Shown: positions 5,035 to 11,691 of the stretch, in pieces | Layout of the letters: every line of letters starts with the position of its first letter | How positions within the stretch are numbered: position 1 is the first letter of the stretch | Assembly: GCA_964405235.1 (NCBI GenBank) | Contig: CAYONG010000332.1 | Location: 1-19,687 of the forward strand | Length of the DNA: 19,687 bases | Origin: WS-11 sp964405235 | Lineage (GTDB): Bacteria > Eisenbacteria > RBG-16-71-46 | Direction: 5' to 3' | Made by a program: the position numbers and the translations under genes | Notes under the pieces: generated by a model | The model's database searches: none | The model's input: only the letters and a program-made list of their open reading frames with translations | Told to the model about the DNA's origin: nothing

Positions 5035-6249
5035 ATGCGGGTAACGAGCGCCCGCGGAGCCGCGGCACGGCGTCCGCAGGCCGAGAGCCTGGCCCGGGCG
5101 CTCATGCTGGACAGCGACGCGGGGGTCCTGATCGTGGACCCCGCTGGGCGTGTCCGTGAGCTGAACCCCGCCGCCGCGCGAATCCTCGGGCTGTCGGCCG
5201 CACGCGTGCGTCGCTCCCGAGCGGTGGATCTCCTGCGGACAGTGATCGCGGGCGACGAGCCGGTGCGCGACGCATTCCGGCGCGCGTCCACCGAACGCGA
5301 GATCATGCTGCTCGCGCGTTCCGGGGGCGAGGTGCCGGTGTTGCTGCGCAGCGTCCGATTCGGTCGCCCGCCGTGGGTGGTCATCACGCTACGCGATCAG
5401 ACCCGGATGCGGCGGATGGAACAGGAGCTGCGCCGCCACGAACGGCTCGCGACGCTGGGCCAGCTGTCCGCCGGCGCTGCCCACGAGATCCGCAATCCGC
5501 TCGCCGGGATCGGCACCAGCGCCCAGGTGCTGCTCGGCCGCTTCGAGCCGCGAGACGAGCGCGCGCGCTTCGTGCGCGTCATCCTCGAGGAGGTGGGCCG
5601 TCTCGACCGGATCGTGACCGGGTTGCTCCAGTACGCACGCCCGCGCACGCCGGAGCTGAGCCCGACGGCGCTCGCGCCCTGCATCGAGCGCGTGCTCGAG
5701 CTGGCCGCCGAAGCGATCGCCCAGGCCCATGTCGTCGTCGAGGTCGACGTGGCGCCCCGGCTCCCGCCGGTATACATTGACGCCGATCTGGTGACCCAGG
5801 TCCTGCTCAACGTCACGCTGAACGCCGTGCAGGCCATGCCCGGCGCGGGCACGCTTCGCTTCGAGGTGCGACGGGTACGGCGTCGCGCCCCGCCGCGCGG
5901 GCCCGGGCGCCGTGCGGCCGACCGCCCGGATCGGCGCAAGGCCGGCCCTGGGGCCGGCTGGATCGCGTACCAGCAAGTGAGGGTGATCGATACTGGCGTG
6001 GGCATCCCGCGCCACGCGTTACGCAACCTGTTCGATCCGTTCTTCTCGACCAAACCCCAGGGCACGGGGTTGGGCCTGTCGATCTCGCAGTCGATCATGC
6101 AGGAGCACGGCGGCGCGATCGCGATCGCGAGCCGCGAAGGCCACGGCACCACGGCGCTGCTCAACTTCCCGATGGAGAAACGGCATGGGCAGAGGCGAGA
6201 GTCCCACGCAGACGCAGGGCGCCAGGACCATCCTGATCGTCGACGATGA
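5035..6249 (+). CDS. Cytoplasmic PAS histidine kinase, NtrB/FlrB type
   Basis: This 404-residue kinase has no membrane segment. A PAS-like domain (about 24-115) is followed by a HisKA dimerisation domain with H150 in AGAAHEIRNPLAGIG, then a GHKL ATPase domain with the N box LLNVTLNAVQAMP (N263), the G1 box VIDTGVGI, the F box FDPFFSTK and the G2 box GTGLGLSI. Its closest architecture is NtrB/AtoS/FlrB, the partners of sigma-54 activators. A basic, Pro/Arg-rich insert (about 281-309) separates the N and G1 boxes and is unusual. The last 65 nt overlap the start of the regulator gene, so expression is coupled. ATG 5035 lacks a clear Shine-Dalgarno. The flagellar role comes from context (csrA, flhG, fliA); the signal is unknown. 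Confidence 0.9.
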   Translation: MRVTSARGAAARRPQAESLARALMLDSDAGVLIVDPAGRVRELNPAAARILGLSAARVRRSRAVDLLRTVIAGDEPVRDAFRRASTEREIMLLARSGGEVPVLLRSVRFGRPPWVVITLRDQTRMRRMEQELRRHERLATLGQLSAGAAHEIRNPLAGIGTSAQVLLGRFEPRDERARFVRVILEEVGRLDRIVTGLLQYARPRTPELSPTALAPCIERVLELAAEAIAQAHVVVEVDVAPRLPPVYIDADLVTQVLLNVTLNAVQAMPGAGTLRFEVRRVRRRAPPRGPGRRAADRPDRRKAGPGAGWIAYQQVRVIDTGVGIPRHALRNLFDPFFSTKPQGTGLGLSISQSIMQEHGGAIAIASREGHGTTALLNFPMEKRHGQRRESHADAGRQDHPDRRR

Positions 6250-7636
6250 GCGCACGCTGCGCTTCAGTCTCGGCGAGTGGGCCCGCGACGCCGGGTTCAT
6301 CCCGCTCGAGGCGGCAAGCGAAAGCGAGGCGCTCGAGCGGATCCGCGACCACGAGGTGGACGTCGTCGTCCTCGACCTGAAGCTGGCCGACGAGGACGGG
6401 ATGCAGGTTCTGCGCCGGCTGCGCGAGGTGGACCCGGTGCTGCCGGTGGTCATGCTCACCGGCCACGGCACGATCGAGCACGCGGTGCGGGCGACCCGGC
6501 TCGGGGCCTACGATTTCGTGCTCAAGCCGCCCGACCTGGAACATCTCGAGGTGGTCCTGCGCCGGGCGATGGAGCACACCCGCCTGCAGCGGGAGGTCGA
6601 CCACCTGCGCGCGGGCACCGCGGTGTCGGCGACGCTGCTCGGGGAGAGCGCGGGGCTCAAGCAGGTCATCCTGCAGCTCGACAAGGTCGCGCGCAGCAAC
6701 GCCGCCACCGTGCTCATCCATGGCGAGACCGGGACGGGCAAGGAGCTGATGGCCCGATATATCCATGGGCGCAGCGCGCGCGCCGGGGCGGCGTTCATCG
6801 ATCTCAACTGCAGTGCGATCCCCGAGCAGCTGCTCGAGAGCCAGCTGTTCGGCCACGAGAAGGGCGCCTTCACCGACGCCAAGCATTTCAAGAAGGGCCT
6901 GTTCGACCTGGCCGACGGTGGGACCCTGTTCCTCGATGAGATTGGGGAGATGGCCCCGCAGCTGCAGTCCAAACTGCTGCGCGTGCTCGAGACCCGCAAC
7001 TTTCGCCGGGTCGGCGGACACGCCGACATCCAGGTGGACGTGAGGATCGTCGCCGCCACGCACCGCGATCTCAAGCGCCAGGTGGCGGAGGGCCGGTTCC
7101 GCGAAGACCTTTACTTCCGCCTCAACGTGGTGCCGATCCAGATGCCGCCGCTGCGCGAGCGTCGAGACGACGTGGAGCTGCTCGCCCGGCACTTCATCGC
7201 CCGCTTCTGCGGCGAGATGGGGAGGGCCCCGGCCCGGCTCCACCCGGCCGCGCTCAGCGCACTCGCGGATTACGCCTGGCCCGGCAACGTGCGCGAGCTG
7301 AAGAACGTGATCGAACGCGTGCTCCTGCTGGAAGCCGAGGAGGATATCCTGCCCCAGCACTTGCCGGCCGAGTTCGCCACCGGCGCCTCGTCGGGGAGCG
7401 GAGCCCCGGGCACGGCCGGTGGGCCCCCAAGGATCCCGACCGGGGATCCCTTCCCGCGCGGCGTGGTGCGACCGCTCGCCCAGATCGAGCAGATGGCGAT
7501 CGGGCACGCGCTCGCGGTGTGCGAGGGGAACAAGACCCGCGCCGCCCAGCTGCTGGGCATCTCGCGCCAGACCCTGCGCACCAAGCTGAATGAGCTGCGC
7601 ATGGAGGATGAGCCCGAGAGCGCGCCCGAGTCCTGA
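6185..7636 (+). CDS. Sigma-54-dependent response regulator, NtrC/FlrC type
   Basis: This 483-residue protein has a receiver domain (about 14-130) with acidic pair D20/D21, phospho-acceptor D64, T92 and K114; an AAA+ sigma-54 activator domain (about 150-390); and a Fis-type helix-turn-helix at the C-terminus (ACEGNK-like region, then ARAAQLLGISRQTLRTKL). Walker A is GETGTGKE (180-187) and Walker B is LFLDEI (248-253). The sigma-54 contact loop reads GAFTDA (227-232) instead of the usual GAFTGA. A linker of about 40 Gly/Pro-rich residues precedes the helix-turn-helix. GGAG at 6174-6177 is 7 nt from ATG 6185, inside the kinase gene. It is probably phosphorylated by that kinase and acts at sigma-54 promoters such as the one at 7935-7950. 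Confidence 0.95.
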   Translation: MGRGESPTQTQGARTILIVDDERTLRFSLGEWARDAGFIPLEAASESEALERIRDHEVDVVVLDLKLADEDGMQVLRRLREVDPVLPVVMLTGHGTIEHAVRATRLGAYDFVLKPPDLEHLEVVLRRAMEHTRLQREVDHLRAGTAVSATLLGESAGLKQVILQLDKVARSNAATVLIHGETGTGKELMARYIHGRSARAGAAFIDLNCSAIPEQLLESQLFGHEKGAFTDAKHFKKGLFDLADGGTLFLDEIGEMAPQLQSKLLRVLETRNFRRVGGHADIQVDVRIVAATHRDLKRQVAEGRFREDLYFRLNVVPIQMPPLRERRDDVELLARHFIARFCGEMGRAPARLHPAALSALADYAWPGNVRELKNVIERVLLLEAEEDILPQHLPAEFATGASSGSGAPGTAGGPPRIPTGDPFPRGVVRPLAQIEQMAIGHALAVCEGNKTRAAQLLGISRQTLRTKLNELRMEDEPESAPES

Positions 7637-7934
7637 GGCGAGCTTCTCCCGTCGCGCCCTCCGCCGCGGCAGACCGATCAGGAACCGGTCGAAGCCTGCC
7701 GCCGGGCGTCTTGAGGTTGGGCGGGCGAAATGCATCCGCGCCGGTCCCGCTTGCACGAGCACCACCCGCGGCGCATCGTGCCGACGCCCCGCTTCGGGCC
7801 CACGCGTGGGTTGAACTCCAGCGGCTAAGTCCCCACCGTCAAATAACATGCCCGCCGTCTAGGGAGCCTCGACCGCGGCAAACGCCGGACGCTCCGGCCG
7901 GCCGTCCCCCCTCAGCATCTGCCCGACGCCCGTC
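7637..7934 (+). promoter_or_regulatory. Upstream control region of the fliA operon
   Basis: No coding frame of note lies in this stretch. Two elements stand out at distances typical of enhancer sites for sigma-54 activators. One is the perfect 12-bp palindrome CCCACGCGTGGG at 7799-7810, centred about 156 bp upstream of the predicted start. The other is an A/T-rich island, GTCAAATAACATG, at 7838-7850, about 117 bp upstream, whose left half resembles FleQ/FlrA-type GTCAA half-sites. Both are candidates only. Confidence 0.35.
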
Positions 7935-7950
7935 TGGCACGCCCACTGCA
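7935..7950 (+). promoter_or_regulatory. Sigma-54 promoter of the receiver-flhG-fliA operon
   Basis: TGGCACGCCCACTGCA matches the consensus TGGCACG-N4-TTGCA at every fixed position except one T, and has the exact GG-N10-GC spacing. The -12 C is at 7949, so transcription should start near 7961, about 31 nt before the ATG at 7992. A sigma-54 activator gene ends 300 bp upstream, and enhancer-like elements lie between. Confidence 0.75.
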
Positions 7951-7953
7951 GAA

Positions 7954-7985
7954 GACACCCCCGGACCTGGACCAACGGGGGTGTC
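7954..7985 (+). promoter_or_regulatory. Leader hairpin that covers the ribosome binding site
   Basis: GACACCCCCG (7954-7963) pairs perfectly with CGGGGGTGTC (7976-7985) around a 12-nt loop. The right arm contains GGGGGTG (7977-7983), the only Shine-Dalgarno for ATG 7992 (8 nt spacing, 7 pairs with one G-U). A folded hairpin would therefore block translation. The predicted sigma-54 start (about 7961) lies inside the left arm, so promoter-derived RNA would lack most of it. The loop contains GGACC twice (7963-7967 and 7969-7973), giving GGA motifs of the kind CsrA binds. Confidence 0.6.
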
Positions 7986-7991
7986 CGCTAC

Positions 7992-8390
7992 ATGCCTCAC
8001 ATCCTGATCGTGGAAGACGAGCCATCCACCTCGTGGGCCCTGGCCGAGGGCCTGGCGGACGATGGTTTCACCATCGACACCTTTCGCAGCGCCGAAGAAG
8101 CCTGGGTGTGGCTCAAGACCGGCCGCAGCGATCTGGTCATCAGCGACCTGCGCCTGCCGGGCATGAGCGGCATCGAGCTCGCGCGCAAGCTGAAGCGAGG
8201 ACGTCACGCCCAGCCGGTCATCATCGTCACCGCCTATGGCACCCCGGACTCGATGCGCGACCTGGCCGCGGCCGGCGTGGCCGACTGCTTCCCCAAGCCC
8301 TTCCCGATGGACGTGCTCCGCCGCTCGGTGCACCGGGCGCTCGCGGCCGCCGACGCACGCAAGCCCCGTCGCAGGGGGACGTCATGCTGA
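7992..8390 (+). CDS. Receiver-only (CheY-like) response regulator
   Basis: This is a 132-residue single receiver domain with no output domain. The acidic pocket (E8, D9), phospho-acceptor D52 in LVISDLRLPGMSG, T80 and K102 in FPKPF are all present, so it should accept phosphoryl groups. It most likely works by protein-protein contact, as CheY, Spo0F or relay proteins do. It is the first gene after the sigma-54 promoter. The hybrid kinase at the end of the same operon is a possible phosphodonor. The next gene begins within its last codons (ATGCTGA overlap at 8384-8390), so the two are translationally coupled. It is not the flagellar-motor CheY by any visible criterion; no chemotaxis genes are nearby. 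Confidence 0.9.
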   Translation: MPHILIVEDEPSTSWALAEGLADDGFTIDTFRSAEEAWVWLKTGRSDLVISDLRLPGMSGIELARKLKRGRHAQPVIIVTAYGTPDSMRDLAAAGVADCFPKPFPMDVLRRSVHRALAAADARKPRRRGTSC

Positions 8391-8680
8391 CCCAGGCCGC
8401 GCCGCTCTCACGTCAGCGCCGCCCGCGCCGCCCGGGCCGCGACCGGGTCGCCGCGGCACTCGCGCGCCGTGGAACGCGGGAGCGCCTCGTGCTGACCTTG
8501 CTGCTCTACGAGCGGCTCTATCCGATCGAGGTCGCAGACGCTCTGGGCATCTCACTGCGGCAGGTGGAGCGCACCTACGACGCCCTGCTCACCGAGCTGA
8601 GGCGCTCGGTCGTGGGCGCTGCCGGACGGGCCCGCGCCCGTTCGACGACGCCCGCCCCTCGCGTCCGTAGGGCGGCCTGA
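8384..8680 (+). CDS. Stand-alone sigma-70 region 4-like HTH protein
   Basis: The 98-residue product has an Arg/Pro-rich N-terminus (about 1-30), one helix-turn-helix domain (about 33-75) and a basic tail. The core, ERLVLTLLLYERL then IEVADALGISLRQVERTYDALLTELRR, aligns without gaps to region 4 of the FliA encoded 1.5 kb downstream (ERLVVALYYYEHL then KEIGRALGISESRVSQVHTRA). Both share ERLV, YE-L and ALGIS. Regions 2 and 3 are absent, so it cannot be a complete sigma factor. It may bind DNA, occupy the core-enzyme flap, or interact with a FlgM-type protein in place of FliA. AGGGGG lies shortly before the ATG, which overlaps the receiver gene stop. Confidence 0.8.
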   Translation: MLTQAAPLSRQRRPRRPGRDRVAAALARRGTRERLVLTLLLYERLYPIEVADALGISLRQVERTYDALLTELRRSVVGAAGRARARSTTPAPRVRRAA

Positions 8681-8682
8681 CC

Positions 8683-8952
8683 GTGTCGGGTCCTTTGCTC
8701 GCACGCCCGAACCGTTCCCGGCGCATGCCCGCCACGACCGCGGCACGCCTCGACGAAATCCAGGCGGCGCTGAGCACGCTGCGGCACGAGCGCTCGCGCT
8801 TCGAGCGCCTCGGCTTCGAGCGGCCGCAGGCGCGATGCCACACCGAGATCCGCTACTGGAGCTTCCTGGAGGCGCTTCACTCGCTGCCGGCCGACGCCGG
8901 TCAGGTCATCCCAACCCCTGGTTCAACATGGCACGGCCCGCCCGTCCTGTAA
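8683..8952 (+). CDS. Small helical protein of unknown function
   Basis: This encodes 89 residues from GTG 8683, 2 nt after the previous stop; ATG 8725 would give 75 residues and is equally possible, as neither has a clear Shine-Dalgarno. The middle (ARLDEIQAALSTLRHERSRF) is a charged amphipathic helix suited to a coiled coil, followed by an aromatic segment (EIRYWSFLEALHSLP). I do not recognise the family. It overlaps the flhG start by 25 nt, so it belongs to the coupled operon. Its position directly before flhG is where flhF is often found, but it has no GTPase motif. Confidence 0.65.
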   Translation: MSGPLLARPNRSRRMPATTAARLDEIQAALSTLRHERSRFERLGFERPQARCHTEIRYWSFLEALHSLPADAGQVIPTPGSTWHGPPVL

Positions 8953-9872
8953 GCGGCTCGAGATCCGCGAAGCCCGCCCCGGGCGGCCTCCGCCCCTTGC
9001 GGCTGGTCCGTCGGCGCTCATCGGCGGCCGCCCGCGGCTTTCCTGCGGCCGCGTCCGACCATCCGTCGCGCTGGACGCGCCCGCACGTGCGCACGCTTGC
9101 CATCGCCAGCGGCAAGGGTGGGGTGGGCAAGAGCAACCTCGCCGCGAACCTCGCGGTCGCGCTGGGAGAGCTGGGCGCGCGCGTGCTGCTTCTCGACGCC
9201 GACATCGCCCAGGCCAATCTCGACCTGCTGCTCGGTGTCAATCCGCGCTTCGACCTGCAGCACGTGCTGTCGGGGGACAAGTCGCTCGAGGAGATCGTCG
9301 TCCAGGGGCCGCGGGGCGTATCCCTGGTCCCGGCGTCGTCCGGCGTGCCCGAGCTGGCCGAGCTGGACGACTACCGGCTCGAGTGCCTGATCCGCGGGCT
9401 CGGCAACCTCGAGGCCAACGCCGACATCATCCTGATTGATGCTGCCTCGGGGACCTCGCGCCAGGTGGTCACGTTCTGCCTCGCCGCCGATGAGGTGGTC
9501 ATCGTCACGACGCCCGAGATGCCCGCCTTCTCCGATGCCTACGCAATGATCAAGCTGCTCCAGCAGCGCGGGCTCACCCGTCCTCCGCGACTGGTCGTGA
9601 ACGCCGCCGGCAGCGCCGACGAGGCCGAAGAGGTGGCCCACCGCCTGCGCCTGGTCGCGCGGCGCTTCCTCAAGCTCGAGCCGGAGATGTGGGGCTACGT
9701 GCCGTTCGATGCGGCCATCCCGCGGGCCGTGCGGCGCCAGGAGCCGGTCGTCACCGCGTACCCGCGGTCCGCCGCGGCCGTCGCCTACCGCGCGCTCGCC
9801 GCCCAGCTTTGGGAGACGTCCGCCGGTCCCGATTCCCCGCAGCAGCCGCTGGTCGAGAAACTCGAAGCCTAG
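8928..9872 (+). CDS. flhG: Flagellar number regulator FlhG (MinD/ParA-family ATPase)
   Basis: This 314-residue MinD-like ATPase matches FlhG/FleN/YlxH, which controls flagellar number and placement. The deviant Walker A, SGKGGVGKSN (61-70), has the Asn typical of FlhG. LLLDAD (87-92), the family-typical QHVLSGDKSLEEI (about 111-123), VPASSGV and IDAASGTSRQVVTFCLAADEVVIVTTPE follow as in FlhG. The first 55 residues are Arg/Pro/Ala-rich and lack the DQA-x-x-LR activator motif that many FlhG proteins use on FlhF. ATG 8928 has no visible ribosome binding site and overlaps the previous gene by 25 nt; a later GTG near 9086 could also serve. No flhF is in the window. It ends 8 nt before fliA. Confidence 0.92.
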   Translation: MARPARPVSGSRSAKPAPGGLRPLRLVRRRSSAAARGFPAAASDHPSRWTRPHVRTLAIASGKGGVGKSNLAANLAVALGELGARVLLLDADIAQANLDLLLGVNPRFDLQHVLSGDKSLEEIVVQGPRGVSLVPASSGVPELAELDDYRLECLIRGLGNLEANADIILIDAASGTSRQVVTFCLAADEVVIVTTPEMPAFSDAYAMIKLLQQRGLTRPPRLVVNAAGSADEAEEVAHRLRLVARRFLKLEPEMWGYVPFDAAIPRAVRRQEPVVTAYPRSAAAVAYRALAAQLWETSAGPDSPQQPLVEKLEA

Positions 9873-9880
9873 GAGGACAC

Positions 9881-10699
9881 ATGCCCCGCGTCGCCGTCGC
9901 CAGTTCTGTCCGCAAACGGGAGGTCCCCCCGAGTCTTCCCCTTCCCACCCCGGCGGTGTCCCCGGCCCCCGCGGCCGCCAAGATCCGCTCCCGTGATGAT
10001 CTGCTGCGCCGGTTCGCGCCCCTGGTGCGGCATGTCGTCGAACGCGTCGCCACCACGCTGCCGCGCACCGTGGATCACGAGGACCTCTATTCTGCCGGGG
10101 TGCTCGGACTGCTCGATGCCCACGCCAAGTTCGATGTCGGCAAGGGGGTCAAGTTCGAGACCTACGCGGTCTGGCGCATCCGGGGCGCCGTGCTCGACCA
10201 GCTGCGGGCGCTCGACTGGGTGTCGCGCTCGATGCGTCGCAAGGCCCGCAATCTGGACGGCGTCACCCGCAAACTCGACCAGAAGCTCGGTCGCGCCGCC
10301 TCCGAGATCGAGTTGGCGCGCGAGATGAATCTCTCTCACGCCGACTTCTACCGGCTGCTCGACCAGGTGCGGGGCGCAGTGCTGGTGTCGCTCGACGAGA
10401 ACCGCTCGGCCGAGGACCAGGAGCCGAGCACGCTGGCCGACCACCTGCCGGACCCGACGGCGGTCAACCTCGAGGAACGCCTCGAGGAGGAGGAGCGCAA
10501 GGTCGTGCTGCTGCGCACTCTCGATCATCTGCCGGAGCAGGAGCGGCTGGTCGTGGCGCTCTACTACTACGAGCACCTCACGCTCAAGGAGATCGGCCGG
10601 GCGCTCGGCATCTCTGAATCGCGCGTCTCCCAGGTCCACACCCGCGCGATGTCCCGCCTGCGGCTGCGTCTCCAGAACGCACTCGATGCCGACGCCTGA
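9881..10699 (+). CDS. fliA: Flagellar sigma factor FliA (sigma-28)
   Basis: This 272-residue sigma-70 family protein of the FliA/WhiG group directs RNA polymerase to late flagellar promoters. After a Pro-rich N-terminus (about 1-35), region 2 covers about 42-115 (DHEDLYSAGVLGLLDA, then KFETYAVWRIRGAVLDQLRALDW), region 3 about 118-200, and region 4 about 215-265 with the helix-turn-helix TLKEIGRALGISESRVSQVHTRA. AGGAGG (9871-9876), 4 nt before ATG 9881, overlaps the flhG stop and is the strongest Shine-Dalgarno in the operon. flhG-fliA adjacency is common in flagellar clusters. A likely target is the csrA promoter at 4304-4331, and the FlgM-like protein at 4726 is a candidate inhibitor. Confidence 0.95.
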   Translation: MPRVAVASSVRKREVPPSLPLPTPAVSPAPAAAKIRSRDDLLRRFAPLVRHVVERVATTLPRTVDHEDLYSAGVLGLLDAHAKFDVGKGVKFETYAVWRIRGAVLDQLRALDWVSRSMRRKARNLDGVTRKLDQKLGRAASEIELAREMNLSHADFYRLLDQVRGAVLVSLDENRSAEDQEPSTLADHLPDPTAVNLEERLEEEERKVVLLRTLDHLPEQERLVVALYYYEHLTLKEIGRALGISESRVSQVHTRAMSRLRLRLQNALDADA

Positions 10700-11687
10700 G
10701 CGCCCCGGCCGGCGATCCCCGGCTGCCCCGGCTCGGTTGACGCGCGCCCGTCCGACCAGGGGCTCCCGCCCCGCGCAGCGTGCCGCGGACGCGCCCGATG
10801 ACCGCGGCTCGCGCCGCCGTGCCTCTCGTTCGCTATGGTCCGCGTGCGAGGCGCTGCTGTCCGCGGAAGAACCGCGCGCGCTCTCCCGCGCGCTCGACCG
10901 GATGTCCGAGGCCTTCGACTGTGACGGGGTGGCCCTGCACGTCATGGGCGCGACGGGCGAGTTAGAGCCCTGGTGCGCCCGCGGGATCTGGCGTACCGCC
11001 GCCGGCGATCTGCGCGGCTGCCTGAGCGTCCCCCTGCGCCGCGGCGCCGAGCGCGTCGGCACCCTCGATCTTCTGGGGCGCGCGGGACGGGCCTTCCAGC
11101 CGTCCCAGATGAGCTTGATCCGAACCGCTTCCGGGGCGATCGGCGCCGCGCTCGGGGCGCGGCTCGAACTCCAGCGCCTGCGCTCGATGCCCGGGCGCGA
11201 TCCGCTGACCGGACTCCCGGACGCGCGCGCATTCCAAGGCCTGCTCGAGAGCGAGATGTCGCGCGCCCGCCGCCACGGCGTGCCGCTCGGCCTGGCGCTG
11301 GTGGACCTCGACCGCTTTGGGGCCATCAATGCCCGTTTCGGCCGCCCGATCGGCGACGGCGTGCTGGCCGAGGCGGCCCTGGTCCTGCGTCTTGCGCTGC
11401 GCGAATCCGACGTGCTGGCGCGGGTCGGCGACGATCAGTTCGGCGTCCTGCTGCCCGAAACCGATCTGGCGCCAACACAGCGTTGCGGCGAGCGACTGCG
11501 CCACGCGCTCGAGGAGCACCGTTTCGCGCGGGTCGGCTGCATCAGCGCCTCGATCGGCGTCACCGCCAGTCCGCGGGGCGGCGTCGAGGGCGTCGAGTTG
11601 CTGGCGAGCGGCGACCAGGCGCTGGCGCTGGCCAAGAAATCGGGACGCCGACGCGTCACCGCGTTCGAAACCTCACCGGTCCATTGA
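10686..11687 (+). CDS. GAF-GGDEF protein with degenerate signature
   Basis: The 333-residue product has a basic N-terminus, a GAF-like domain (about 50-165) and a GGDEF domain (about 172-330). The GGDEF fold is clear: DPLTGLPDARAF, LALVDLDRFGAINARFG and IGDGVLAEAALVLR. The signature itself reads GDDQF (248-252) instead of GG[DE]EF, and the FK and ND positions are also changed (FG, NA). Active diguanylate cyclases need the GG[DE]EF loop, so this is probably inactive as a cyclase; it may bind GTP or c-di-GMP, or act by protein contact. It overlaps fliA by 14 nt and is followed by a kinase gene after 4 nt. The link to motility is inference from the operon. Confidence 0.88.
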   Translation: MPTPERPGRRSPAAPARLTRARPTRGSRPAQRAADAPDDRGSRRRASRSLWSACEALLSAEEPRALSRALDRMSEAFDCDGVALHVMGATGELEPWCARGIWRTAAGDLRGCLSVPLRRGAERVGTLDLLGRAGRAFQPSQMSLIRTASGAIGAALGARLELQRLRSMPGRDPLTGLPDARAFQGLLESEMSRARRHGVPLGLALVDLDRFGAINARFGRPIGDGVLAEAALVLRLALRESDVLARVGDDQFGVLLPETDLAPTQRCGERLRHALEEHRFARVGCISASIGVTASPRGGVEGVELLASGDQALALAKKSGRRRVTAFETSPVH

Positions 11688-11691
11688 CGCC

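Noticed and set aside
6161..7849. 562-codon open frame on the minus strand opposite the NtrC-like regulator
   Set aside because: Its composition mirrors the regulator's third-position GC bias and it shows no domain motif.
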